Assembly: GCF_021654035.1 (NCBI RefSeq)
Contig: NZ_JAJPDW010000004.1
Span: 1-64,000, forward strand
DNA from: Microbacterium aurantiacum
GTDB lineage: Bacteria; Actinomycetota; Actinomycetes; Actinomycetales; Microbacteriaceae
Direction of reading: 5' to 3'
Length of the DNA: 64,000 nucleotides
The first letter of the stretch is position 1, and every line of letters begins with the position of its first letter. This document shows, one piece after another, positions 7,818 through 16,604 of the stretch. The notes under the pieces were generated by a model, which was given only the letters and a program-made list of their open reading frames with translations, had not been told where the DNA came from and searched no databases. Both the position numbers and the translations under genes were made by a program.

Positions 7818-9023
7818 GTGGCCGATATCTCGGACGTCTTCTTCGTCGACGGCATGCGCACACCTTTCGGGCGCGCCGGCGAAAAAGGCATGTACTGGAA
7901 CACCCGATCCGACGACCTCGCGGTCAAGGCGACCATCGGTCTGATGGAGCGGAACGCGGCGGTCCCGAAGGACCGGATCGACGATGTCGCCATCGCGGCC
8001 ACCTCGCAGACGGGCGACCAGGGACTCACCCTCGGCCGGTCCGTGGCGATCCTGGCAGGCCTCCCCCAGAGCGTTCCCGGGTTCGCGATCGATCGCATGT
8101 GCGCCGGAGCGATGACGAGCGTGACGACGATGGCCGCATCGATCGGCGTCGGCATGTACGACGTCGCACTCGCAGGAGGCGTCGAGCACATGGGTCGTCA
8201 CCCGATCGGAACGAACGCCGACCCCAACCCGCGCTTCGTCGCGGAGAAGATGGTGGACCCCGGCGCCCTGAACATGGGGGTGACGGCCGAGCGCATCTTC
8301 GACCGCTTCCCCCACCTGACGAAGGAGCGGTCCGACCGCTTCGGCATGCTCAGCCAGCAGAAGGCGCAGCGCGCCTACGACGCGGGGAAGATCCAGCCCG
8401 ATCTCGTCTCCGTCGCCATCAAGGACGCGGACGGCGCGTGGGGTCTGGCCACGGAGGACGAGGGGCGGCGGCCGCAGACCACGATGGCCGACCTCGCTGG
8501 CCTCAAGACGCCGTTCCGTCCGCACGGCCGTGTGACCGCGGGCACGTCGTCCCCGCTGACCGACGGCGCCACGATGTCGTTGCTCGCGGGCGGTGGCGCG
8601 GTGAAGGAACTGGGCCTGACCCCCAAGATGCGGATGGTCTCCTTCGCCTACGCGGGAGTGCAGCCCGAGATCATGGGCATCGGTCCGATCCCGTCCACGG
8701 AGAAGGCCCTCCGCAAGGCGGGGCTGACCATCTCCGACATCGGTCTGTTCGAGCTGAACGAGGCGTTCGCGATCCAGGTCATCTCGCTCCTCGACCACTT
8801 CGGCATCGACGATGACGACCCGCGCGTCAACGCCTGGGGCGGCGCCATCGCCGTCGGGCATCCGCTCGCGGCATCCGGGGTGCGACTGATGATCCAGCTC
8901 GCCGCGCAGTTCGCGGAGCGCCCCGACGTCCGATACGGCCTCACTGCGATGTGCGTGGGTCTCGGCCAGGGGGGCTCGGTCATCTGGGAGAACCCGCACT
9001 ACGACGGCAAGAAGCGCAAGTGA
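7818..9023 (+). CDS. fadA: Acetyl-CoA acyltransferase (thiolase)
   Basis: A 401-residue thiolase that cleaves 3-ketoacyl-CoA with CoA in beta-oxidation. The nucleophilic Cys is in RMCAGAMTS (about residue 95), the His in AVGHPLAASG (about 348) and the second Cys in AMCVGLGQGG (about 379). The GTG at 7818 follows GGAGG by four bases, which decides the start. Eleven bases separate its stop from the FadB-type gene, so the two form a classic fadA-fadB operon, here in the order A then B. No acyl-CoA dehydrogenase is adjacent. Confidence 0.93.
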   Translation: MADISDVFFVDGMRTPFGRAGEKGMYWNTRSDDLAVKATIGLMERNAAVPKDRIDDVAIAATSQTGDQGLTLGRSVAILAGLPQSVPGFAIDRMCAGAMTSVTTMAASIGVGMYDVALAGGVEHMGRHPIGTNADPNPRFVAEKMVDPGALNMGVTAERIFDRFPHLTKERSDRFGMLSQQKAQRAYDAGKIQPDLVSVAIKDADGAWGLATEDEGRRPQTTMADLAGLKTPFRPHGRVTAGTSSPLTDGATMSLLAGGGAVKELGLTPKMRMVSFAYAGVQPEIMGIGPIPSTEKALRKAGLTISDIGLFELNEAFAIQVISLLDHFGIDDDDPRVNAWGGAIAVGHPLAASGVRLMIQLAAQFAERPDVRYGLTAMCVGLGQGGSVIWENPHYDGKKRK

Positions 9024-9034
9024 GGACCGACAGC

Positions 9035-11185
9035 ATGACCGACTACGACTCCATCGATTTCTCCCCCCTCCACGCACTCACCGACGGCGAAGTCGTGACG
9101 CACTCCCGCGTGCGCGACGTGACGCTGGCGTCGGGGAAGACACTGGCACTGATCACCCTCGACAACGGACGCGACCACACGCGCCCGAACACCCTCGGGC
9201 CCGCCACGCTCACGGAGCTCGGCGAGGTCCTGGACGCGCTCGCCGTGCGGGCCGGCGCGGGCGAGATCGACGCGGTCGGCATCACCGGTAAGCAGTACAT
9301 CCTCGCCGCGGGTGCGGATCTCAGCGACATCACGCGAGTGGGCTCGAAGGACAACGCCCGGCTGGTCGCCCAGCTCGGACACAAGGTCCTCGGGCGGCTC
9401 GGCGAACTCGGCGTCCCCTCCTTCGCCTTCGTCAACGGGCTCGCGCTCGGCGGGGGCCTGGAGATCGCGCTGAACTCGACCTATCGGACCGTGGACGCCT
9501 CGGCGGCGGCCATCGCGCTTCCCGAGGTCTTCCTCGGCATCATCCCGGGTTGGGGAGGCGCGTACCTGCTCCCGAACCTCATCGGGATCGAGAACGCGCT
9601 CGAGGTCGTCATCTCCAATCCGCTGAAGCAGAACCGCATGCTCAAGCCCGCGCAGGCCTTCGAGCTCGGCATCATGGACGCGATCTTCCCGGCCGCGTCC
9701 TACCTGGAGGACTCCCTGCGGTGGGCGGACGGTGTCCTGACCGGCCGCATCGCCGTCGAGCGGAAGAACACCCCGGGCAAGATCGAACGTGCCGTCAAGT
9801 GGCCGGTGGCGATCAAGATGGCGCGCGGGATGCTCGAATCGAAGATCGGCACCGTGCCCGCGTCGCCGTACGTCGCCCTCGATCTCCTCGACAAGGCGCG
9901 GTCGGGAACCAAGGCCGAGGGATTCGCCCGCGAGGACGACGCCCTGGCCGATCTCGTCGTGGGCGACCAGTTCGCGGCGTCGATGTACGCGTTCGACCTC
10001 GTGCAGAAACGAGCGAAGCGACCGGTCGGCGCCCCGGACAAGGACCTCGCGAAAAAGGTCACCAAGGTCGGCATCATCGGCGCGGGCCTCATGGCCAGCC
10101 AGTTCGCGCTGCTGTTCGTGCGGAGACTGCAGGTCCCGGTCCTCATCACGGATCTCGACCAGGCCCGGGTCGACAAGGGTGTCGCGTACATCCACGAAGA
10201 GATCGGGAAGCTCGAAGCCAAGGGGCGCCTGGATGCCGACGCGGCCAACAAGCTGCGCGGTCTCGTCACGGGGACCACGGACAAGACCCTCTACGCGGAC
10301 TGCGACTTCGTCATCGAAGCGGTCTTCGAGGAGGTCGGTGTCAAGCAGGCCGTGTTCGGCGAGATCGAGAAGATCGTCGCGGAGGACGCGATCCTGGCGA
10401 CCAACACGTCGTCTCTCTCCGTGGCCGAGATCGGCAGCACCCTGGCTCATCCCGAGCGACTGGTCGGCTTCCACTTCTTCAACCCCGTGGCCGTGATGCC
10501 CCTCATCGAGATCGTCTCCACGGATCAGACCGCGGATGCCGCACTGTCGACGGCCTTCGTGGTGGCGAAGGCCCTCGGGAAGAACGGCGTCCTGACCGCG
10601 GACGCCCCCGGCTTCGTCGTGAACCGGCTGCTGGCCAAGGTGATGGGCGAAGCGGCACGCGCTGTCTACGAGGGCACCCCCGTGGCGGACGTCGAGCGCG
10701 CCTTCGCACCGCTCGGACTGCCCATGGGGCCGTTCCAGCTGATCGACCTGGTCGGCTGGAAGGTGGCGGCGCACGTTCAGGACACCATGACGCGCGCCTT
10801 CCCCGACCGGTTCTTCTCGCACGAGAACTTCCATCGACTCGCGGAGCTCGACGAGGTCGTGGAGAAGGACAAGGGCGGCCGTGTGACGGGATTCACCAAG
10901 GCGGCGCTGAAGACGGTGAAGCCGCACGTCGGATCGCAGTCCGTTCCGGCTGAGGAGATCCTCCGCCGTGTGCAGGACGGTCTGGCGCAGGAGATCCGGA
11001 TCATGCTCGACGAGAAGGTGGTCCCCGAGGTCGAGGACATCGACCTCTGCCTCATCCTCGGAGCCGGGTGGCCGTTCATCGACGGCGGAGCCTCCCCGTA
11101 CCTCGATCGCGAGGGGGCGTCCGAGCGCGTGTTCGGCGGCACGTTCCACCAGCCGCCCATCCGCGGCATCGCACAGGAATCCTGA
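9035..11185 (+). CDS. fadB: Fatty acid oxidation multifunctional protein: enoyl-CoA hydratase / 3-hydroxyacyl-CoA dehydrogenase
   Basis: A 716-residue two-activity enzyme. Residues 1-300 are the hydratase domain, with candidate acids Glu143 (GGGLEIAL) and Glu164 (LPEVFLGIIPGWGG). Residues about 343-530 are the NAD-binding dehydrogenase domain (GIIGAGLMASQ near 347; GFHFFNPVAVMPL with the catalytic His). The C-terminus carries the 3-hydroxyacyl-CoA dehydrogenase C domains. It should form a trifunctional complex with the thiolase directly upstream. The transcript ends at a very strong hairpin 5 bases past the stop. Confidence 0.94.
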   Translation: MTDYDSIDFSPLHALTDGEVVTHSRVRDVTLASGKTLALITLDNGRDHTRPNTLGPATLTELGEVLDALAVRAGAGEIDAVGITGKQYILAAGADLSDITRVGSKDNARLVAQLGHKVLGRLGELGVPSFAFVNGLALGGGLEIALNSTYRTVDASAAAIALPEVFLGIIPGWGGAYLLPNLIGIENALEVVISNPLKQNRMLKPAQAFELGIMDAIFPAASYLEDSLRWADGVLTGRIAVERKNTPGKIERAVKWPVAIKMARGMLESKIGTVPASPYVALDLLDKARSGTKAEGFAREDDALADLVVGDQFAASMYAFDLVQKRAKRPVGAPDKDLAKKVTKVGIIGAGLMASQFALLFVRRLQVPVLITDLDQARVDKGVAYIHEEIGKLEAKGRLDADAANKLRGLVTGTTDKTLYADCDFVIEAVFEEVGVKQAVFGEIEKIVAEDAILATNTSSLSVAEIGSTLAHPERLVGFHFFNPVAVMPLIEIVSTDQTADAALSTAFVVAKALGKNGVLTADAPGFVVNRLLAKVMGEAARAVYEGTPVADVERAFAPLGLPMGPFQLIDLVGWKVAAHVQDTMTRAFPDRFFSHENFHRLAELDEVVEKDKGGRVTGFTKAALKTVKPHVGSQSVPAEEILRRVQDGLAQEIRIMLDEKVVPEVEDIDLCLILGAGWPFIDGGASPYLDREGASERVFGGTFHQPPIRGIAQES

Positions 11186-11189
11186 CGGC

Positions 11190-11232
11190 GATGACGAAGG
11201 CCGGGTCCGCGACGGGCCCGGCCTTCGTCATC
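11190..11232. terminator. Bidirectional hairpin terminator between convergent fadB and S9 peptidase
   Basis: A 16-base perfect inverted repeat (GATGACGAAGGCCGGG at 11190-11205, complement at 11217-11232) around an 11-base loop. It lies between two convergent stops and should serve both. Confidence 0.9.
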
Positions 11233-11238
11233 CGTCCC

Positions 11239-13218
11239 TCACGCCACCGGGAGGTGTCGATTCCACCACTGCACGACGGCGTCGAAGCGTTCGACCCGAT
11301 GCCTCGGCCGGCCCGCCCGCGTCAGCTCGTGGTCCTCACCCGGGAAGATGAGCATCTCTGCGGGCACACCGTGCCGGCGCAGGGCGCTGTAGTAGCGCGT
11401 CGACTGCTCCAACGGGCAGCGGAAGTCGAGCTCGGAGTGGATGACCAACGTGGGCGTCCGCACCCTCCCGACGACCTCCAGCGGACTTTGCCGCGCGATG
11501 TCCTCGACGTCGACTCCGACGTACTCGTCGCCGAAGAAGCTCCCGATGTCGCTCGTGCCCTGCATGGAGATCGGGTCCAGGAATCCGCGCTCGACGATCG
11601 CGCCGGCGAAGCGGTGATCGTGGGCGATGGTCCAGGCGGTGAGATAGCCGCCGTAGGAGCCGCCCATGATCCCCAATCGACCGCCGTCGAGGCGCGCATC
11701 GCCCTGGACAGCGGCATCGAGGAGTTCGAGGACGTCGGTCATGTCGACCGTCCCCATCGCCTGTCGGATGCTGCGACCGTGCGCGCGACCGTATCCGGCG
11801 GAGCCGCGCGGATTGCCGTAGACGACGGCGTAGCCCGCGTCCACCAGCACCTGCGTCTCATCGAAGAGGTGGACGCCGTACGCGGCGTACGGACCACCGT
11901 GGATCTGCAGGATCACCGGGAACGGGCCGTCGCCGGCCGGCGTCGCGACCCACCCGTGCAGCGGATAGCCGTCGCCGGCGACCGCCTCGATCTCCCGCGG
12001 CGCGACGACGCCCCGTTCGCGAACGGGGGCGCCGAAGTCCGTGACCGTTCGGCGGACACCTCCCGCGACGAGGACGAGTTCGCCGAAGGAATCCGCCGTC
12101 GCCACCGCCGCGACGATCTCTCCCCCCGCCGCCGCGTGGCCGACCACCTCGACGTCGCCGTCGAGGACGACCTCGTTCCCGCCCTCACGGTCGACGCGGA
12201 GGAGACGGACGCGACCCCGCGTGCGATCCTGCACCAGGAATGCCCCGTCGAAGACGGTGATGTGGCTTCCGACCTCGCCGAGGTCGATGGACTCGGCATC
12301 GGTGAGGACGCGCGGTCCGCGCTCATCGACGACCCACAGCGCGACGCCCGGCGCGACGAAGTCGCGACCGTCGTCGCCGACCTCGTAAGCGAGCAGCGCG
12401 ATCAGCCCATCGGCGGCGACCGCGATGTCGTTGACGGCCAGACCGGCGGCGGTGGAGAGGATCTCCCGCGTCGAGGACCCGTCGACGGCGACCGCGACGA
12501 CGCTCGTGCGCAGGTCGCGTCGGGCGTTTTCGATCCGTTCCGGCACGACCAGGATCTCGGCGCCGTCCGCCGTGAAGACGGGTGACGAGTACGACGCGTC
12601 ATCGGCCGTGAGGCGTCGGGCCTCCTCCGGGACGACAGCCCGGTCCGGAGCGTCCCCCGATGTCGTCACGGCGGGCGGATATGTCGGCTCCGCATCGAGG
12701 TCGGGCGCGGCGACCACGAAGAGCTGCGCCGGGCGATCGGCGATGTAGCCGAGTCCGTTCGCGTGCCAGCGGATGCCGGTGATGCGGCGGGCGGGCTCCG
12801 ACTCGGCGGGAAGACCCTTCACGGTGCCGTAGCGCCCGGGCTCGGGGATGCGCGCGGTGAAGGCGAGCGAGCGCGCATCGGGCGCCCACGCGAACCCCGA
12901 GACGCCCAGCGGGGCATCCGTCACCTGGATCGGCTCTCCGCCGCTCGTCGCCATGACGAAGATCTGCGTGCGCCCGTCTGCGTCGGCGCGGAGGAAGGCG
13001 ATCGCCTCGCCGTCGGGTGCGATTCGCGGGGCCGCATCGGAGACCCCCCGCGTCAGACGGCGGTGAGCACCGGATTCCGTGTCGAGGCGCCAGATCTGCC
13101 CGACCGCACGGTCGGCGGCGAGGTCCGGCCGCGACGTCGCGAAGACGACGAAGGATCCGTCGGGGGCGATGTCCGGCCGGCCGACGGCGACGAGGGCCTC
13201 GATGTCACGAGCCCGCAC
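11239..13218 (-). CDS. S9-family peptidase (prolyl oligopeptidase / acylaminoacyl-peptidase type)
   Basis: A 659-residue serine peptidase. Residues 1-400 form repeated beta-propeller blades (for example DGSFVVFATSRPD, DGEAIAFLRAD, DGAEILVVPER), which gate access to the C-terminal alpha/beta hydrolase domain. The nucleophile is Ser521 in GGSYGGY, with Asp near 598 (HSELDFRCP) and His near 630 (GEDHELT). It probably trims short peptides in the cytoplasm; no signal peptide is visible. The GTG at 13218 follows GGGGGAG. It lies three bases after the SDR stop, so the two share an operon. Confidence 0.9.
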   Translation of the reverse strand: MRARDIEALVAVGRPDIAPDGSFVVFATSRPDLAADRAVGQIWRLDTESGAHRRLTRGVSDAAPRIAPDGEAIAFLRADADGRTQIFVMATSGGEPIQVTDAPLGVSGFAWAPDARSLAFTARIPEPGRYGTVKGLPAESEPARRITGIRWHANGLGYIADRPAQLFVVAAPDLDAEPTYPPAVTTSGDAPDRAVVPEEARRLTADDASYSSPVFTADGAEILVVPERIENARRDLRTSVVAVAVDGSSTREILSTAAGLAVNDIAVAADGLIALLAYEVGDDGRDFVAPGVALWVVDERGPRVLTDAESIDLGEVGSHITVFDGAFLVQDRTRGRVRLLRVDREGGNEVVLDGDVEVVGHAAAGGEIVAAVATADSFGELVLVAGGVRRTVTDFGAPVRERGVVAPREIEAVAGDGYPLHGWVATPAGDGPFPVILQIHGGPYAAYGVHLFDETQVLVDAGYAVVYGNPRGSAGYGRAHGRSIRQAMGTVDMTDVLELLDAAVQGDARLDGGRLGIMGGSYGGYLTAWTIAHDHRFAGAIVERGFLDPISMQGTSDIGSFFGDEYVGVDVEDIARQSPLEVVGRVRTPTLVIHSELDFRCPLEQSTRYYSALRRHGVPAEMLIFPGEDHELTRAGRPRHRVERFDAVVQWWNRHLPVA

Positions 13219-13221
13219 GGT

Positions 13222-13986
13222 TCACTCCCCCGCGAACGAGCTGGTGTCCCCGACGAGGCGGGTGTTGTCGGCCGGCACAGGATCCAGCGCGGCGCGCGCG
13301 ACCTCGGCGGCGAACTCCGACACGTTGTAGAGCTTTCCCGCCGACTCGCGTCGCGAGGCGATGGCGCCCGGATTGGCACGCTCGAGCAGCGTCGCGGTGA
13401 TGGTGCCCTCGATCATGTCGCCCGACACCACGACGAACTCGATGCCGCGCTCGGTCAGGGCCGGGATGCGCTCGCGCAGAGCGTCCTCGCCGGCACGCTT
13501 GGAGAGGGCGACCGGCTCGTACTCGGGCATGGTCGGAGTGGTGCGGATGAAGTGCGCCTGGTGGCTGGTGACGAAGACGACCCGCGAGCCGGCCGCCAGC
13601 AGCGGCAGCGCGGTGTCGAGGACGCGCACCTGCGCGTCGCGGTTCAGCGCGAGCGCGTAGTCCTCGGCCATGCCCGCCTCCATACCGCCCGATGCGTTGA
13701 GCACGAGGATGTCGAGAGAGCCGAACTCGCGCTCGACCTCCGCGAACATCTGCTGCACCGAGGTCGCGTCGGTGAGATCGGCGCCCACGACGAGCGCGCG
13801 CACACCCAGCGCGCGCAGCTCGTCCGCCAGCTTCTGGGCGCGCGGTGCCTTGTTGCGGTAGTTGATGACGACGTCGGCGCCCGCCTCGGCGAGGTATCTC
13901 GCGGTGTCCGCGCCGATCCCCCGGGAGGAACCGGTGACCAGGGCGACACGGCCCTTCAACGCATCGACGGGAAGTGTCTGGGACAT
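13222..13986 (-). CDS. Short-chain dehydrogenase/reductase with non-canonical active site spacing
   Basis: A 254-residue Rossmann-fold oxidoreductase: VTGSSRGIGAD at about 17-27 binds the nucleotide and NASGG lies near 100. The catalytic Ser-Tyr-Lys region is unusual. After VVFVTSHQAHF comes PEYEPVALSKRAGEDALR, where Tyr and Lys are seven apart instead of the standard YxxxK. The enzyme may be an atypical SDR or may use other residues. It starts at the ATG at 13986 and leads the operon with the S9 peptidase. Its promoter lies in the mirrored repeat at 14039-14091. Confidence 0.82.
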   Translation of the reverse strand: MSQTLPVDALKGRVALVTGSSRGIGADTARYLAEAGADVVINYRNKAPRAQKLADELRALGVRALVVGADLTDATSVQQMFAEVEREFGSLDILVLNASGGMEAGMAEDYALALNRDAQVRVLDTALPLLAAGSRVVFVTSHQAHFIRTTPTMPEYEPVALSKRAGEDALRERIPALTERGIEFVVVSGDMIEGTITATLLERANPGAIASRRESAGKLYNVSEFAAEVARAALDPVPADNTRLVGDTSSFAGE

Positions 13987-14038
13987 GGGGGCTGCTCCTG
14001 GATCGATCGGTGTCCGGGTGTGGTTTCCGGGCCGGAAC

Positions 14039-14091
14039 GACCCTATCAACGCGATCCGCCGGGCCCTCGGAACCAGCCCGTTGATAGGGTC
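14039..14091. promoter_or_regulatory. Mirrored divergent promoter (13-base inverted repeat)
   Basis: GACCCTATCAACG at 14039-14051 and its exact complement at 14079-14091 face outward with a 27-base spacer. Each arm reads TTGATAGGGTC toward its own gene, giving identical TAGGGT -10 candidates for nfeD (plus) and the SDR (minus). The symmetry could also be a regulator binding site. Confidence 0.6.
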
Positions 14092-14115
14092 GGAGAACGG
14101 GACGAAGGGGTGGCG

Positions 14116-14622
14116 ATGCTGCCGGATCTGATTCAGTACATGTGGATCGCGTGGCTTGTGCTCGCGTTCCTCTTCATCATCATCGAGCTGTTGACCCTCG
14201 AGTTCACGTTCCTGATGCTCGCTGCGGGATCGCTCATCGGGGGGCTCGGCGTGAACCTCCTCGGCGGACCCTGGTGGCTGCAGATCGGCATCGCCGCCGT
14301 GATCTCCGCGCTGCTGCTGTTCACCATCCGGCCGCTCCTGCTCCGCGCGCTCCACAGGGATCAGCCGTTGGCGCGAACGAACGTCGATGCCCTATACGGC
14401 ATGGAAGGCCGGGTGGCCAGCCCCTTCGTGCAGGATGCGGGCTCGGTGAAACTGGACAACGGTGAGACGTGGACCGCCCGTCTCGCCTCGGCGTTCGAGG
14501 GCACGCCCCTCGTTCCCGGAGACCGCGTCGTCGTGGAGACCGTGCGCGGTGCCACCGTCGATGTCATCCCCGCCTCCGCGTCGCGCGCAGTGGGAGAGGA
14601 AAGGACCCAGACCCATGATTGA
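14116..14622 (+). CDS. NfeD-family membrane protein
   Basis: A 168-residue protein with three hydrophobic stretches between about residues 8 and 75, then a C-terminal OB-fold-like NfeD domain (GMEGRVASPFVQDAGSVKLDN to VVVETVRGATVDVI). NfeD proteins partner with SPFH/stomatin proteins in membrane microdomains, and the next gene is exactly such a protein, overlapping by eight bases. The ATG at 14116 follows GAAGGGG. Exact function in this organism is unknown. Confidence 0.9.
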   Translation: MLPDLIQYMWIAWLVLAFLFIIIELLTLEFTFLMLAAGSLIGGLGVNLLGGPWWLQIGIAAVISALLLFTIRPLLLRALHRDQPLARTNVDALYGMEGRVASPFVQDAGSVKLDNGETWTARLASAFEGTPLVPGDRVVVETVRGATVDVIPASASRAVGEERTQTHD

Positions 14623-15700
14623 CGTCGGCGCATTCGCCGGGCAGATCTTCGTGATCGTTCTGCTCGTCGTCCTGGCGATCTTCGTGATCGTCGTGATCTT
14701 CCGCTCCATCCGGATCATCCCCCAGGCATATTCCGGTGTGGTGGAGCGACTCGGCCGCTACCAGCGCACGCTGCAACCCGGACTGAATCTGCTGGTGCCC
14801 TTCGTGGACCGCCTGCGTCCGCTCGTCGACATGCGCGAGCAGGTCGTCTCCTTCCCCCCGCAGCCGGTGATCACCGAAGACAACCTCGTCGTGTCGATCG
14901 ACACCGTCGTGTACTTCCAGGTGACCGACGCCAGGGCGGCGACCTACGAGATCGCCAACTACCTCAGCGCCGTCGAGCAGCTGACCACCACGACGCTGCG
15001 CAACGTCGTGGGTGGGCTGAACCTCGAGGAGGCGCTGACCAGTCGCGACAACATCAACGGTCAGCTGCGGGTCGTCCTCGACGAGGCGACCGGCAAGTGG
15101 GGCCTGCGCGTGTCTCGCGTCGAGCTCAAGGCGATCGATCCGCCCCTGTCCATCCAGGACTCGATGGAGAAGCAGATGCGCGCCGAGCGCGATCGCCGCG
15201 CGGCGATCCTGACGGCGGAGGGATCGAAGCAGTCGCAGATCCTGGAGGCGGAGGGACGCCGACAGGCCGAGATCCTCCGCGCCGAGGGTGACAAGCAGGC
15301 CGCCGTCCTCCGCGCACAGGGTGAAGCCGAGGCCATCGAGATGGTCTTCGAAGCGATCCATGCGGGCGACCCCGACGAGAAGCTGCTCGCGTACCAGTAC
15401 CTTCAGACGTTGCCGAAGGTCGCCGAGAGCGCATCCAGCAAGCTCTGGATCATCCCGAGCGAGCTGACCGAGGCCCTCAAGGGCATCGGTCGCGGCTTCG
15501 GAGGCGTCGGATCCGAGACCGCGTCCGATCGCTCCGGCAACGACCAGCCGCGTTCGAAGACGCCCCGGACCCGCGGCGGCGCGGTGTCCACGGCCGCCGA
15601 TGCCGCGGTCGCGGCGGCACGGGAAGCCGCCTCCGCCGCCGACGACATCGCCTCGGAGGCGGCGCGCACACGCCCCACCGCCGGTGACACGGGCATCTGA
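14615..15700 (+). CDS. SPFH/band-7 (stomatin-like) membrane protein
   Basis: A 361-residue protein. One N-terminal membrane segment (about 8-30) is followed by the SPFH domain (IIPQAYSGVVERLGRYQRTL to LKAIDPPLSIQ), then an Ala/Glu-rich coiled coil (ILTAEGSKQSQILEAEGRRQ and following, about 190-245). The C-terminal 80 residues are low-complexity Ala-rich, a likely disordered tail. It probably oligomerises on the inner membrane face with NfeD. The ATG at 14615 lies inside the nfeD 3' end, so translation is coupled. Confidence 0.92.
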   Translation: MIDVGAFAGQIFVIVLLVVLAIFVIVVIFRSIRIIPQAYSGVVERLGRYQRTLQPGLNLLVPFVDRLRPLVDMREQVVSFPPQPVITEDNLVVSIDTVVYFQVTDARAATYEIANYLSAVEQLTTTTLRNVVGGLNLEEALTSRDNINGQLRVVLDEATGKWGLRVSRVELKAIDPPLSIQDSMEKQMRAERDRRAAILTAEGSKQSQILEAEGRRQAEILRAEGDKQAAVLRAQGEAEAIEMVFEAIHAGDPDEKLLAYQYLQTLPKVAESASSKLWIIPSELTEALKGIGRGFGGVGSETASDRSGNDQPRSKTPRTRGGAVSTAADAAVAAAREAASAADDIASEAARTRPTAGDTGI

Positions 15701-16499
15701 CCCTGCGCCGGTCTCGGCGCGGCACCCCTGGTTCGGCGCGTCCGGGACACCGCGCGTTCTTGCTCACCGCGGCCTCGTGACCGAGGAGGCGGCGCGCGAC
15801 GGTGTGGCCGAGAACTCGTTCACCGCCGTGGCCGCAGCCCACGCCGCCGGCGTCGTCTACGTCGAATCGGACTGCCACCTCACCGCCGACGGCGTGGTCG
15901 TCCTCTTCCACGACGACGATCTCTCCCGGCTCACCGGAGATCCCCGGCGGATCGCCGACGTGCGCGTGCGCGAGCTCGAATCCCTGATGAGCGGACGCGG
16001 CGGACTGCTGACCCTGACGCAGGCGCTGGATGCCTTCCCCGACCTGCACTGGAATCTCGACGTCAAGGCGGCCTCGGCCGCCCTCCCCGTCGGGCGCGCG
16101 GTCGCGAAGGAGGGCGCCCGTGTCCTCATCACGAGCTTCTCGGACGCCCGCCGCCGCGAGGCGCTGGCCGCGGCCGCCCGTTCCGACGCCCTGCCTCCCG
16201 CGACATCGGCGGGGCGAGGCACGATCACCCGTCTCCTCGGGGCGGTCGCGTCGGGGTCGTCGGCGCTGGTCGCCGGCGTGCTCAGCGGAATCGATGCGGT
16301 GCAGATCCCCGAGCGCCACGCCGGCGTAGCGATCCTCACCGATCGGCTGCTCCGCCTCACGGCCGCCGCGGGGGTCGAAGTGCACGTCTGGACCGTGAAC
16401 GACACCACGGCGATGCAGGACCTCGTGCGACGAGGAGTGCACGGCATCGTCACCGACCGCGCCGACGAGGCGCTCCGCACTCTCGACGCGCCCGGTTGA
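15684..16499 (+). CDS. ugpQ: Glycerophosphodiester phosphodiesterase
   Basis: A 271-residue cytoplasmic GDPD-family TIM barrel that hydrolyses glycerophosphodiesters to glycerol-3-phosphate plus an alcohol. Signature residues are visible: LAHRGLV near 36-42, AENSFTA (Glu/Asn) near 55, VESDCHLTADGVVVLFHDD near 70-90 with the metal-binding Glu, Asp and His, and VWTVND near 235. The GTG at 15684 overlaps the upstream SPFH gene by 17 bases; no clear ribosome binding site is present, so the exact start is less certain. It ends the three-gene nfeD operon. Confidence 0.88.
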   Translation: MTRASDPAPVSARHPWFGASGTPRVLAHRGLVTEEAARDGVAENSFTAVAAAHAAGVVYVESDCHLTADGVVVLFHDDDLSRLTGDPRRIADVRVRELESLMSGRGGLLTLTQALDAFPDLHWNLDVKAASAALPVGRAVAKEGARVLITSFSDARRREALAAAARSDALPPATSAGRGTITRLLGAVASGSSALVAGVLSGIDAVQIPERHAGVAILTDRLLRLTAAAGVEVHVWTVNDTTAMQDLVRRGVHGIVTDRADEALRTLDAPG

Positions 16500-16520
16500 G
16501 CGCGGGCCTGAACATCGGCT

Positions 16521-16547
16521 GGGAAAGGCTCCCGCAGACCGCCCGTT
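16521..16547 (+). promoter_or_regulatory. Candidate ECF sigma (SigR/SigH-type) promoter for rbpA
   Basis: GGGAAA (16521-16526), 17 bases, CGTT (16544-16547). This fits the GGGAAY-N16/17-CGTT pattern of thiol-stress sigma factors except for the last -35 base. A start near 16555 would give a leader of about 50 bases. A second, housekeeping-type box (TATACC, 16574-16579) lies closer to the gene. Confidence 0.45.
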
Positions 16548-16604
16548 CGGATGATCCATCCAGGTCTCTTCGTTATACCTGAACAGCGACGAGAGGACCA
16601 CACA

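Noticed and set aside
8999..11149. 716-codon minus-strand open frame opposite fadB
   Set aside because: Same cause as above. The product has no domain, and a strong fadB reading exists on the plus strand. The near-equal length is a result of codon bias.
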